DNA from: Rhynchonema sp. JSB1_4
Taxonomy: Eukaryota > Nematoda > Chromadorea > Monhysterida > Xyalidae
Direction of reading: 5' to 3'
DNA: 64,000 nucleotides
Assembly: GCA_030248065.1 (NCBI GenBank)
Contig: JASAMV010002293.1
Location: 93,815 to 157,814 of the forward strand
Shown here: positions 37,628 to 50,100 of the stretch, one piece after another
Numbering within the stretch: the stretch's first letter is position 1
Layout: each line of letters starts with the position of its first letter
Notes under the pieces: generated by a model
Told to the model about the DNA's origin: nothing
What the model saw: only the letters and a program-made list of their open reading frames with translations
The model's database searches: none
Position numbers and translations under genes: made by a program

Positions 37628-39735
37628 CTTTGTCGATAAAAAGTCAAAACTGTTGATATCACATGGTGTGAAGAAATGTTGTCATGTTATCCAGAGTCCT
37701 TGACTTTACACAGTGTCAGCTTTGTGCCGGGCAAAAACGACCCGAAAGATAACCTAATTTCGGCATAAAACCGTGTGCGCCAATAAAATAAACTTTCTTT
37801 GCGCACAGGGCAATCGCGCGGAGTATGGTGCATACTGTTCACCTGGTTGGCAAGAACAAGAATAAAACTCTGTTGCCTGTAGTTTTTCGAAGATAGATTT
37901 TTGCCCCCTATCCTGTTCTACCACCGCAGGTGCTGACGTAGGGCAAAGTTTAACCACATACAGTACATGCGGAGCCGTCGCAAACAAAAAAGTAAACATT
38001 TCTAATAATAACGCACGCATATTTTTGCACGCTATCTGTTTATTCTCAGGAGTTTTCTCGCTTTTTTGCACCGTCAATGCACCGATGCAGGTCTGGTTAC
38101 ATCTGGTTTCTTTCAAAAAAAGTTCCATTCGGGCCGCAATTCACCAAAATGCATGCATTTCTCGAGACGTTCAGGTCCCCCAGTGAACTAAACTGGTTAG
38201 GTTTTGCATTTTTTCTGTTCTGCGTGGCTACTGTCATCCTGCCAGCACTGCAGCACGCATCATGTTGTGTTTCCCTTTCTGTCTGCTCCCGCAAGAGTAA
38301 TTAACGCATTAATGTGTCGGTTTGTCCATTTTTTATAGCAGCTGCCCTCCGTGCACAAACGAAGTTCTGTCCAAGTGGCAAAAAGCTCTTTGTTTTTTAA
38401 AGTTTTTACGTTCTGATGAATTCAAAAACGTTCGCATTTCGAAAAACCGCATCGGACAATTCACCCATGCGCGCACGTGCAACGCGTCACTTCCTGCGGG
38501 TTAACTTGTTTTCCGTGTAAAATGTTCTTATCGTCGAAGCAAAACTACTTGCTCTGCGCTCACTTTGTTTACAGTCTTCTTTACAGTCTTGTTGTAAACG
38601 TTACACACACTACCATACCATACCAATACTTTGTATGGTCTGGTAATATCTGCACCACGGGATGATTCAAAGTTTGGGCTGAACGCGGTTTTTACACGCA
38701 TTCGTATTGGGACATGTGCAGGTAGTATGTACTGTGTGAATTTCCATCACTACAGGCACAATGAATTTGATAACATTCTCTCATCTGCCAATGGTCTGGT
38801 GTTCGTGCGCTGTACCTACATCCTTAATTGTCCTTTTGGTTGTGATATCGTCGGTGGTACATACAGGTAGTTTTCACCCAAAGAGGCCACCTCTTTTGTT
38901 CTGACAAACCATGGCGATGCCACATCAGCAGAACAGCGTCTTTAACCGAGCCAAACCTTTTTAGTGAATTCTGTCCTGGATAACCAATAAGTTCATTACG
39001 CATTCAATCCTTTTGTAGTTGACGGCGCAGACGCATTGTTACTCCGTTGATTTTCATCAGAATTTTATTCGCGAAGAAACCGTCAAGACTTCCTGTTTAC
39101 TCTATGCACTGAGTCAGTTTTGGAACTTGTGCACGCTCGATTTCATCAAAAAATTGCGCCGTACTTATTATCTGACGGGAAGGGACAGGGGACAAGATCT
39201 TAGTACCTTGATAGGTCAACATTTTGCCCTACCGTCAGCGACATCCCTGTATTGCATTGTAGTTTTCTCATGAATTCTCTCGTGTGAAACGTTTTTGAAG
39301 GCATGCTATGGTGGATGAAGTAATTTGGCGTTGTTTCCACGCGCAATAAACATGCAAATGTGAGGCATTCTCACTCCGAAAACGCGTATGCGGCGTTTGA
39401 CCTTGCCATTTGCCGCCCCGTTATGTTACAATTTCGTTGTGCAATGGTATTTGCTTCGCGCATTGTGTGTGTCGGATTACGAAAGATATGAGAGAGTTGC
39501 ACCTCACGATCAAGGTGTTTCTGTGTAAGTGAGTATAGCATGCGAGTGCACTCTCTGGTGTACCGCCCATGTGTGTGACGTTCGGAACAACAATTTATTT
39601 TTTATGATCAGAATCTATTTGCCCAAAATTGCATTTCGAACGACCTACTCCGCCCGTCGCTCCCGCAGCAATGCACGATTTTGGATGATTCCGCCTCTGT
39701 GGATTTTATCTGCTGCCACCAAATAGCGTGACGAA
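37628..39735. other. Intergenic region upstream of the UGT gene
   Basis: No exon found. The UGT promoter should lie near the right end, but I see no certain TATA or other element. Confidence 0.4.
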
Positions 39736-42262
39736 ATGCGAAATCACGACAGCATTGTGCTGTCAATACTTGCCTTTGTCGTCATATGGCTTTCAGGCAG
39801 CTGTTCGTCATCGAAGGTTTGTTATAACAAAATTATTATAAGCTTATAATTATTTATTACAAAATTATAATTACAAAATTGTAATTAGTTGCTAAAAAAG
39901 TCGTTTTGGTTTCAACATCTTGAAGCCAAAAATTTGACTTCAGTGCTTACAATATTTTGCTTGAACAGGTCCTGATGATTCCTCACCCGATCGTGCTCAG
40001 CCATCAACGACTGATGTTTTACATCGCCAGCCAGCTGAGGGACAACCATAATGTTACAATATTACGGTGCGAAACGAGGAGTCACAAAAAATTATTCTTG
40101 TTATACCGCTTTTTCCAGAACAACATTCGTTTTTTCATTTCAGTTGGACGGCAACAAGTCAATCAGCGAGTCTCGAGCCACCCGACGGCGTCGAGGTGAT
40201 TGTGTACAACGACAAACGACAAGAATGGGTGCTGGAGCAAATCGACGAGGTCATGTGGGGCAGTCAGGACTCATTCAGTCCCTACATAGAATTCATGGCA
40301 AAGTAAAATTAGAAAGCTTCTTTTTGGTCTGCTGATTTCGTTTCGTGTTTGATGAAAAGTCGAACTTGAGAATTTTTCGATTCGCTTCTTGCAGAGGCGG
40401 CGGACTGGCATACGAACCGTGCCGTGCGCTGATCAACAGTCCGAAACTGATGCAAACGCTGAGACAGGAGCAATTTGATCTCGTGCTGGTCGATCCTGTT
40501 GCAATGGCGTGTAACTACATTATTGCTAATCAGCTCAGTAAGTGGAAAGTATTCTGAATTTTTTGAACACGATGAAGATATAAACTTGATGACGAAAATA
40601 ATCTTTTTTCAGACGCGCCCTACATTTCCATTCTGCCGAGCATGTCGGTGTACATTCTAGATCGTTATGTTTCTCCAGCGCCACACAGCTACGTGCCTTC
40701 AATGCTCACTGGGTACTCCGATAGGATGAATATTAGGGTGAGTGTAAAATATGTTCTCTCGTGTGATAACCTGTGAAGGAAAGCTGAAATTTTCAGGAAC
40801 GCACAGTCAACACATTAGCCCACACTATTGTATTGTCCACCTTCTGGTGGCTGCTGGAATTTTTTGTTCGAATGTTCACGCCATGGCGCAATACAGCACA
40901 TTTGCCGCAAATGGTGTGTTTCTGATCGATAACTGTTTTTTGCAAGCCGACAACAAGAAGAATTTGTAAATCCGAGTGTCCGTGCTTGCAGATGCTGCTG
41001 CTGCAGAATAATTTTCTCGAGTTTCCCCGTCCTTACGTCCCAACTCTAGTCAACAGCGGCAACAAGCAGCTAATCAAGGAACCAGCTGTTCAGGTGTTTC
41101 AGTTTGCTGACTGTCATAGTTGTCGAAATTAACCTCTCGATCAAGATAAAGTAATTCAGGAACTACCTCCATTGATCCTCGACCCTATGTCGAACGGCAC
41201 CATTATCTTTTCGCTGAGCACACTAGGGAAGAATCGTGTCACGCCGGCGGCGATAAAGGAACCGTTTGCGGATGCGTTCAAAATGTTGGTCGGCTTTAAT
41301 TTTAGTTCATACTGATTATGTTGTATGAGGTTACTGATACGCTTTGGCATACTTGCAAATTTGATCGACACAGGATGTCCGACTATCGTGTAATTTGGCG
41401 TAAAATGAGCGCAAATGACAATATCGGACTTCAGAACGAGTCACACGTGTACAGCACTCACTGGTACAATCAGCTACACGCGTTCGGTTGGTCTAGCTGT
41501 TCGGCTGTTTCAAAAGGGTCATCCTGCCCAGTACTCACTGACATTTGAGTGGGTACTTTGTTGAATATTTCAGCGGAAAAGAACACCAAGCTGGTAATCA
41601 CCCACGGCGGTCTCGCGACTGTTCTTGAAGCAATGACGCACGGCGTACCAATGCTCGGTTTGTAGTTCTTCAATGCCTACACTTTTTTCATAACATTGGA
41701 CGTTTGACCATGTTCATTCTTCAGCCATGCCGCTCGGCTTCGATCACCACGCTAATTCAGCACGTCTGGTGGCTAAAGGCCTGGGATTACGAACCGGTCC
41801 TCTCACCTCAGAGACAATACTGCACCAAACAAACGCGCTTCTACATGAAGAACGGTGAGTGCGAATGACAGTTTGCATTGTTTGAAGAGAAAAATTGGCG
41901 TGGCTGTTTTTATTTTGGACCTTGTCATACTGCTGAGCAACAACTTCATCCTAGCAGGTATGCACTTCGAGCCAAAAAATATCGTGACATGATCGAGGAA
42001 CACAAACGCGGCGTGATTGACGATTCGTTCATGTGGTGGATTGAATTCAGTCTGAGGCAGGGAGCAAAGAAAATGGATCGCTTAATTGCAAAGGGCGAAT
42101 GGCAGGTCAGTGAGAGTTGTCTTGCAAACACGTCGAACGTCTAAGCTTTTTGAGTGATACACAGACACTGTGCATTTTCAGCTCCTCCCGCATTACTACC
42201 TGGTTGACGTCTGTGGCGCCGTGTTTTTTGTCATGCTAATTGTTGGCAAACTAATTTATTGA
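39736..42262 (+). CDS. UDP-glycosyltransferase (UGT), complete, 501 aa
   Basis: Thirteen exons with good junctions: 39736-39816, 39969-40066, 40144-40302, 40395-40537, 40613-40737, 40797-40913, 40992-41093, 41160-41284, 41374-41486, 41574-41657, 41725-41854, 41958-42105 and 42182-42262 (1506 nt). Residues 1-24 form a signal peptide. The catalytic His is probably H39 in HPIVLSHQRLMF. YVPSMLTGYSDRMN (about 190-201) and YRVIWRK precede the UGT donor-binding signature, VITHGGLATVLEAMTHGVPML then MPLGFDHHANSARLVAKGLG (about 360-400). A C-terminal membrane anchor (VCGAVFFVMLIVGKLIY) ends the protein without a dilysine tail. Such enzymes sit in the ER membrane, active site lumenal, and attach sugar from UDP-sugar to small lipophilic compounds. 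Two introns use GTTGGT donors. Length is typical for invertebrate UGTs. Confidence 0.93.
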
Positions 42263-42386
42263 GTTGATGATGGTAAAAATAGTTTCAAATTTGTGTGTGT
42301 GTGCCATTCAGCGAAGTGGATTTTTGTTGTTACTGTTCAGAACATACTACATGCGTTGGCTTCTGTTCCCTGTTTTGTTAGAGAAG

Positions 42387-42392
42387 AATAAA
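42387..42392 (+). terminator. Polyadenylation signal of the UGT gene
   Basis: AATAAA 125 bases after the UGT stop, directly followed by a second overlapping AATAAA. Position and strand suit 3' end formation for this gene. Confidence 0.6.
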
Positions 42393-42891
42393 ATAAATTT
42401 TATATACAAATCGCTCAATCAGCTGTTCATCAGCGTACGACGCATGGTTCGGTAGTCTGATTACAGCTTACAATTGAGTGATCACCACAACGAAGAATTT
42501 ATGACAACATACAGTGGGAGCGGACACGTTGCGGTCAGAAACGTGACATATATTTGTAACGATATAACACGGATTGGTAACCGCAATTACACCCATTGAC
42601 GACTTGCTTCTCACATATTTTACAACTGATAAACCTTTATTCGGAACTGATCAGTCCCATGGTGACCAGTTTTTGTTTAATATGCATGACCATGTGGGTG
42701 ACCTGTTAATGGTGTTGTGATATGGATGTTACCGCGAGCGCTAGCATTCAGCAAGCAGATTGGTATAATTCAAGTCACATTTCTGGCGTAAAATTACTGT
42801 GACGAACAGAGAGACTTTAAAAAGTAAAAAAATTACTACTTTCCTAATCAATTGTCAGCTATATGTCACGTGACATTTTCTGCCGATCTTG
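42393..42891. other. Gap between convergent UGT and CP1 genes
   Basis: About 500 bases between the 3' ends of two convergent genes. No feature recognised. Confidence 0.5.
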
Positions 42892-45800
42892 TTAGCCCTT
42901 CCGGCGTCTTCGAGGCTTTTGACCACCACTTCGGCTGAGAACTGTATTTGCTACAACTTCGACACCTTTCCATATTTCTTCGCCACGCACCGGAATGTCA
43001 TCTACTGGCCGAACAAACTCGAATACATCGGACAGCCCTTTCTGAATGAAAATAAATTAATTAACTCGGTCAGAATGAGCAGTGCAACATTTTGAAATGA
43101 GGTGCCAACCGGTCCGATTTCCAGTCCAAACGAATATGGCACTCCAATTTCTTTCGCCATATAGTCTGCGGTGCAGCCTCCAACGGGATCTAGAGGAAGG
43201 TTACCTTTGCATAATGTGACAGGAGACCGAGCCCATACATTAAGGGGTGGCTCACATAAAATTTCCGCTGCAGTTCCAATTTGATAATTGCTGCCATTGA
43301 CACCGGATATTGCAGAAGCTGCATTGTTCGCGATTGTTTTCTGCGAACATGTCGTATTTGTGGTTGAACTGGGCATTTGTTAACGACTTCAACCAACCAG
43401 CTCTTCATAGTTTTCGTGGTAGTTCCCTGGTTTGTCCGAATACGGTAAAAACCATTTATCCCCATGTGAGTGCATCTCGAAGTATGCCTGTGAGAATTAC
43501 AGATGTTTTCCAAATGGAGTCCCCGAATAGAATCAGTTCCAGTTCGGGCAAAAACTTTTTTGAAAATCAATCCGAAAATGATTGATTTCTTACACAAAAA
43601 CAATACAAACAGGTCTTTTTCTGGGAAATCCGTTCTAAAATTGAATTACACGTTGCTGTAAATGTACATACCGGAGTTTTCCGGTTACAGCCCCTGGGGC
43701 TCTACTCGGTAGTAGGTGGGAAATCGGATTTTAAAAACTATTTTTATTCCCAAATAGAGAGGGGCTTAATTCGAACCATCGTCCGGATAGAGCCCCGTGT
43801 AATATTTTTGGACTTTTTGAATATAGTTCACACTTATTGTAGCAAATTTTTGTCTTTTATGGATGCTTTGACCAAAAAGTACGAAATATTACGTGAAATA
43901 GCTCGTCTTGTTCCTTTTTTATCGGCAAATTTAGATCTTTAGACCAGAAAATTTTTACCAGAACGAAAAAAATCCCGAACAGAGCCCCACGAGTGTCTAT
44001 TCGGGGCTGTAACCGGAAAACGCCGGTAAAGTAATTGAAGATATCAGCAATGATTTTCACAAAGTCAAACACTTACCACATATAATTTTGGCGAAATTTT
44101 TCAAAAAGTTCCATTTTTTACCTTTTCCCGTATAAGGTCCCCGACGGCTTTACATGGAAAACACCGTTTGGAGTTATAAAGGTGATCTTAAAGCCAGGGT
44201 GCTATAACCGTTTTTTTCTCGGAAATCTGCACCTTCTTTTTAAAACCAAAAATTTAAAATAGACATCCTAATGATAATTTCTTCAAGAGAAATCCCTATT
44301 CAAAAATGCCGTTTTAGATTTGAAATGGTCACCGAAAGGTTCCTCTTTGGTCGCAAAATCGACGCCGGCGTAGTTACATTTTCCTGATAAGCAGGCAGCT
44401 GTGGGTTGGAATGGTTGTTTTCAATAGTTGGGTACCGTAGCGCGTTTGAATATTTCTGAACAGAACGGTCAAAAAGGCCCCAATTGTGTGTGAGCTTCAA
44501 AATGCCCCAATTGCGATTCTAAGCCCAGTTCTGGAACGAACTTGTTTGTACACTATTCGTATGGTGCAACTCAACGTATACCGAATTGACATCGGTGTCC
44601 AAAAGGGGTACCAATCGGATGGTGGACGCCGACGACCAGGTGCACAAGGTGACCATCAGCCCACCTATATACAAATAGCGAAACATGTTCGGTGGTCGGA
44701 ATGAATAAGAGCGCGTAATGGAACTGCGACAAGAAATGTTTCGCTATTTGTATATATACGGGCTGATGGGCATCTTGTGCGTTGAGTCATCGGTGTCCAC
44801 CGTCCGATCGGTACCCCTTTTGGTTTTGGACACCGATGTCAATTCGGTATACGTTGAGTTGGACCACACGAACAGTTTACAAACAAGTTCGTTCCAGAAC
44901 TGGTCTTAGAATCGCAATTGGGGCCTTTTGAAGCTCACACGAGAAATAATCTTTCTGTTCCGAAAATTCAGGCGGGCTACCGTATCCATCTATGAAAACC
45001 ATTCCGAACCACAGCTTCCTGATTATCAGGAAAAATGTAACTACACCAGTGTTGATTTTGCGAATAAAGAGGAACCTTCCGGCGGCCATTTCAGATTAAA
45101 AACGGCTTTTTTGAATGGCGGTTTCACTTGAAGAAATGATCATAGATCGGATGTCTATTTTAGATTTTCATCATAAAAAGAAGGTGCTGATTTTTGAAAA
45201 ACTGTTATTGCACCCCCGCTTTAAAGAACACATCACTGAAAAATATTGCGACATTTGAAACCAACCTTAACGCGGCCCTGCAGAGACTTAACAAAATCAT
45301 CCACAGCTTTGGATTCGGACTCCGAAAACGGATGCAAACCTTTGTATATCTCGCTGCATGGTTCATCGCTTGTCATTCCGCCTGCAATGCGATGTTGTCA
45401 ATAAAACGCACAGAATGGAAATAAGGTTATTGTCACCACGTACTCCCAAATGCGTAGTCATAGTTTCGGTTCAAATCGACACCATAGCATCCGTTGGCAT
45501 TTAGACGGCGTGTTTTTCGCCAGTTACGCCTCCACGGATCTACATCGCCTGTATGGCTGTACTCGTATCCATCGGGATTTGCAACCTGAAAAGCTACGTG
45601 TCGGTAGTTTGCAGGTGCTTTCAGAAGAATTAAAGTGTGGTTGGAACTCACCGGTAAAATGTACCAGTCGATCTGCTCTAAGAGCCTGTTCGTCTCCGCT
45701 GAGCCCGATAACAGCTGAAAATATACCGTGATTTTGGGGTATGTCTTCAGAAAGGGAACATGTTATGAATGCTAAAGCCGGAGTCTGACTTCGCGATCGG

Positions 45801-47206
45801 TCAGATGCTCTTTGACCATATGAGCTATTGTGTCAGCTATTCCGAGATTTAGTGAAACCACTAAGGCCTCGATTAGATGAATTCGGAATGGTAAATTTCT
45901 GCATTCCGCATTCCGCGTTTATCTGCGCACCTTTGCGGAATTTTGAATTTCTGCAAGTAAATTTATGCATTTGGTCTAACATCTCAGTTGCTGTTTGCGT
46001 TAACACGCAACGTTTGAGGTCAGCACGCTGGATGTTGTCATTTTCACCCAAGCACGCATCATTCAGCAAAGGTGAGCAGCTAAACGCGGAATGCGGAATT
46101 CAGAAATTTACCATTTCGCATTTATGTGCTGATCAATTTCCGCATTCGGCATTTATCTAATCGCAGTCTAAATTTACTAGTGCAACAGCTTATTAGATGA
46201 GTGGGAACAAAGGACGGTCCAAGTTGAAGCAGACCGGACCGATTACCAAGTATGTTTCCGGCTTGTGCGTCTGTACATCAGTGGCAGCTAACTTTGTTCG
46301 AAATATATATGGCGGTTGATATGGGTATCCATTCTCTGGCATGGGTTCCCGCTTCGAGGACAATTGCGGGCTTTTGAGCATTGTGACTTCTGCGGTTTGT
46401 AGTCGACTTACCAAGCTGCAAATGAAACGATCAGCAAACCTGGGTTGATTGACAATTGTGTTAGAAACAAACATATGCCTTTTCTGTGCTCACCTAGACT
46501 AGAACTGCAAACAGAATTCTCGTAGACCATCACTTAGTTTGTATCATGAACGCTAATAAATTGTCCAGAAACCCGGAGTGCACACGGAACGTACCTTTAA
46601 AACTTTGATGGGCCTGTTTTCGTATGTATGTCCGATTGTTGTGTGTTCAGCAATATCACCGAAAAAATATGATACAGCTGTCATGTACCGTTCGATCTAA
46701 AATTAAAAGATTCGTTCAGTTGTACGCAAGGGAACACATCATATAAATATCACAACATAGCAGACAGCATAGCTTGCGCAACTTACTCTGTGATACTCCA
46801 GATATCTTTTGTTGCAGTAGTTCGCCAGTTTTAAAGCCAACGACTTGTCACCATACCGGGCTTTCCATTGTTGGCGAGCTCGCGGATTAGACATCACAAG
46901 CTCCAATCTGTGATTCGCATTAACTTTTTCTATCATCAGGGTATACGAAGGGGCTAAAAAATAGAAGATAACTAACGCATCGAGCAGGTCCTCTCCCATG
47001 TCGACGGGTTTGGCCAGTGTCGTGCGACGTCTCCGGCCTGGTCGCCGAGTTTGTCGAGTAGTTGGCTCTTGCAAAGTTCCAATCACTACGGGTAGTGCCC
47101 TTCGACCCATTTGATTGCGGCGCTTTCCTTGGCGACGACGTGTGGACGCCAAGGAAGCGAACGTTACGATAAGCAAAAACAGCAGTACGCTGACAGAGAA
47201 TTTCAT
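42892..47206 (-). CDS. CP1: M14A metallocarboxypeptidase with Arg-rich N-terminal region, 456 aa
   Basis: Ten exons: 47206-46787, 46696-46595, 46415-46293, 45714-45652, 45585-45444, 45381-45266, 43487-43398, 43340-43256, 43189-43110 and 43041-42892 (1371 nt). M14A enzymes are secreted zinc exopeptidases that remove C-terminal residues. Zinc and catalytic residues are present (bovine CPA numbering): H69 and E72 in GTHAREW, R127 in WRRNWRK, N144-R145 in GVDLNRNYD, H196 in EMHSHG, Y248 in EILYP, E270 in SFGLEIG. Position 255 is Ala, which favours neutral side chains. Exon 1 encodes a signal peptide (MKFSVSVLLFLLIVTFASLA), then an Arg-rich segment (TRRPGRRRRTT) and a helix; no classical activation propeptide is visible. 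The C-terminus is basic (KPRRRRKG). Introns hold three inverted-repeat elements. Confidence 0.85.
43670..44027. mobile_element. Inverted-repeat element in CP1 intron 6, 358 bp
   Basis: Ends ACCGGAGTTTTCCGGTTACA and its reverse complement with one mismatch; the homology runs about 28 bases inward through GCCCC. The interior repeats GAGCCCC words. No coding capacity. Confidence 0.75.
44190..45228. mobile_element. Foldback element of about 1.04 kb: two 500-bp inverted arms
   Basis: The left arm (about 44190-44705) and right arm (about 44725-45228) are reverse complements over nearly their whole length, with perhaps 10-15 percent divergence and a centre at about 44715. Matching landmarks are CTGCACCTTCTTTTT, GTTCCAGAACTGG and ATACCGAATTGACATCGG with their complements. 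It fills much of CP1 intron 6, the largest intron of that gene. RNA across it would form a long hairpin. Confidence 0.85.
45870..46170. mobile_element. Inverted-repeat element in CP1 intron 3
   Basis: The arms carry GGAATGGTAAATTTCTG and GCATTCCGC with reverse-complement copies (CAGAAATTTACCATTTC, GCGGAATGCGG) and end in GATTAGAT/ATCTAATC. The centre (about 45989-46040, GTTGCTGTTTGCGTTAACAC) is shared with the element at 10.15-10.52 kb. Confidence 0.75.
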
Positions 47207-48244
47207 GTTGGAATATGTTGCGGCGTTGCTGGTGCATCACCTATTTATGACCTACAGTATCTGTGGGTTGAAACGGAAATTAGTGTTTGCGTCGGTGCTC
47301 AGTATCGCAGTGTTTTGTTGCACATTTTCGGTTTCGCATTTTCGAAAATTTTGTGCTTTTGAGTTGGCGCTCTTGATTGTCTTCATCAGACAGATTGAAT
47401 TGCTGGACCTACACATGTTATTTCAATACACAGTTTGTGGGTGGACCACCAATTTGTTGTTCACAGCTGGGGCGCCTGGTCTGAATAATTGTAAAACAAA
47501 ACCCAGACAAGGTATTTTAATGCTACAATTATTCATAACCTTCGCGCTTGTTGCGATATTACACGCAGACTACATTCATTTCGCAGACATACATAAACCG
47601 CTGCCACTGCGATCATTTGTGACGGTCTACCCACTTAAGCAAATGCTGTTCTCATTGCTTTACATGCTTATGCGCCTCCAAAAACACATCTGCAGGAACG
47701 CAACGTCGTCAATGAAATATTGTAGCATATCGCCAAGTTTAGATTTAGGTCTCAGTCTACAGCGCTCCAGCACCGAAGCGTTACAAAAATTTCAGATACA
47801 ATTTCAAAGTTATGTATTGTTAGATGAGCATGTGTATGGAGTATCGGTGGTTTGAAGCGGAAATTGTTTCTTCACTCTGCTTGCTTAGGTGTTACTTTCG
47901 GTTTCATGTTTTGTGGGGAATGTTGCTGCTGATTGTTTTCCACGGACGGACAGCTGATTCTAAGTTTGTTGTGTTTCCTGCATCAACTTCAGCAAATGTT
48001 ACCGGCTCCTGAGAGAAAATCTGCTAGGCTATCGGTTAATGATTGTTCTGCCGTTGTGCTCCTGCGTGGCTTGTTTATTACAAAGCGCTGTTGTTGTCGT
48101 GGTGCTCTATGCACTGTTTCCCACTTTTATTCCTCATTTGCAGTTTTATTGCACAACTCTGTCAAGACAGCAAAGCAACGCAGTGCAGGTTCTTGCAAAA
48201 GAATGTCACACAGCGTTGTATCACAGAATATGAGTTATTAACAG
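47207..48244. other. CP1 upstream region
   Basis: A 246-codon + frame (47115-47855) overlaps CP1 exon 1 antisense and is hydrophobic, but has no family match and no splice support. Short stretches (GTGGGTGGA-CAACAA type, and CCTCCAAAAACA near 47680) recur upstream of CP2 near 50270 and 50530, so 5' flanks were probably duplicated along with the genes. Confidence 0.4.
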
Positions 48245-50100
48245 TTACGTTAATGATAGGAACTTCCTTTGCTGTCGGAATAACATTTCAATGGCCACGG
48301 CTGTTACCCCCGCCATTACTTCGTCCCCCACTGGTACAATCTCACTTGTAGGCAATTCAAATCCACCCTGAAATACAGCGTGCTGCAACACATAACGTAC
48401 GATATTTGAGTGACTTCTTACTTCACTGAATACTAGCCAACCTTCGAGATTTCTAGGCCGAAAGCCCACGGAATGCCGGCCTGCTTTGCCACCCAACCTC
48501 CGGAATCGCCAGATGCAGTGTAGTCTGGAATGTCGAGAGATCTCTGCGATCCAAAAAAGCAACTAACTGAAGAAGGCACCAACTCAGAAGCATTGGTACA
48601 GTTCCAATTCTGTACTTGTTCCCGTTCATCAACTGCATTGATGTGACTGCTATTTGCGCAACTTGTTCCTCAAGCGTCAAGGGTGGTTGTTACACGCTCA
48701 AAACTCAGAAAGGAGTCAAATCGGAATGGCACCAACTAAATCGTCATAGTCAGGATGTTTGTTCGTTGGATTGTTGGCGTAGGGCAGCAAAAACATTTCA
48801 CCGTAGCAATGAAGGGTGAAATAGACCTGTGATAAAAAGTGAGGTTCAAACTATAGTATTCACTGTTTTAGTCACGACGCCTGATAACTCAGCAGACCTT
48901 GATATCATTTTTACGCTGCATAATAAAGTCTTGAAGCGCTGTTGTCTCCGGTTCAGATCCGGCGCTTGGTCCTCCGTAACTCTCTTGACATGGATCCCTG
49001 CTGTCCGACTCTGAACAACGCACTATCTTCTGCTTGCTTAGTTTATTGATGAATGCACAAGGAAAAAATTTGTTTCGTTCACTGAGAGTTAATATACCTC
49101 CCCAAAAGGCATCGAAATTGCGATTTAGGTCCACGCCACAATTATGGCCGGCAGGAGGGCAGTCAATTTCGCATGGTGCTCTGTTCTTTCTCCAATATCG
49201 GTCGTGAGTGTGACTGTACTCATAACCGTCGGGATTGAAAACCTGAAAAGAGCTGGTTCAGCTGTTGACGTTACATTTGGCATCAACAAAAAAGTGCTCT
49301 TGTACAAACCGGCAGGAAATACCAATCGATTTCTTCCAGCAAGAACATTTCTCTCTCGGCGTTGATCACTTGAATTCTCAGCAACTGAAATGAACTGCCA
49401 TGCTCATAACTAAGTTAAATTTCTAGAACGAAAATTACGAAAACAACCTGTTCCATTATGTAAAGCGCCGTTGAAGGCGACAGCCACTCTCTAGCGTGGG
49501 CTCCACCTTCAATGAAAATCGCTGGCTTCCTCCGTTCGTTACCCGCATAATCTAATTTAGGCAATCCCATCTGAAAACTACATGCGCTGAGCACAGAGCC
49601 ATTGTACTTGTGGTTTTTGTCACCAACCTTAACTACTTTGATCTGTCTGCCTTCGTGTGTGGTTCCAATCGACATAACCTCTACGCCTTTGAGGTTGTCG
49701 GATGCGACGAGGTCAATAGCATTTGAAATCTGAGTGAGGATAAAGGTGCCGTGAATCAACGCGAGTGCATGCAGTATGAGTGTCAGTGGTTCTGGAGCAT
49801 CAAATAGCCAACTGTAAATACCTCATCAAACGTTCCATATTTGTACTGAAACTCAACAAGCGCTTTCAGGCCTTCTAGTTTGTGACTTCTCTTATCGAGC
49901 CTGTGAATTATGAAATTTGTCTGTAGTTTCAAGGAAAATATTACTTGAGCGTTCTCAAATTTCGCTCACACTTCAGTAAACTGGTGCTTCGCGTTTCGAC
50001 TCAATCGGCTGGCAATTACATCAATTAGGGTTGAAGCTCCAACAACCGACGTCAGGCAGATTACGGCTGCTACACGGGCCAGTTGGGTTTGGGAAACCAT
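48245..50100 (-). CDS. CP2: M14A metallocarboxypeptidase without classical propeptide, 382 aa
   Basis: Eleven exons: 50100-49970, 49900-49822, 49729-49628, 49570-49448, 49384-49310, 49242-49098, 49010-48898, 48826-48737, 48668-48584, 48524-48442 and 48367-48245 (1149 nt). Several exon lengths equal those of CP1 (102, 123, 90, 85). Catalytic residues are complete: H69/E72 in GGAHAREW, R127 in YWRKNR, N144-R145 in [10 protein letters not shown]196 and Y198 in TLHCYG, Y248 in NYTASG, E270 in AFGLEIS. Position 255 is Gly, giving an open S1' pocket. The N-terminus has a signal-like stretch (VAAVICLTSVVGAS), then only about 50 residues before the catalytic domain, too short for the usual 90-100-residue inhibitory propeptide. 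It may be made active or depend on another control. Five of ten introns start GTTG. Confidence 0.85.

Noticed and set aside
37754..38128. 124-codon minus-strand frame
   Set aside because: No splice signals joining it to other exons and no family likeness; composition like the surrounding intergenic DNA.
47115..47855. 246-codon + strand frame, hydrophobic
   Set aside because: It overlaps CP1 exon 1 antisense, shows no recognisable domain and no flanking exon; the antisense exon has much stronger support.
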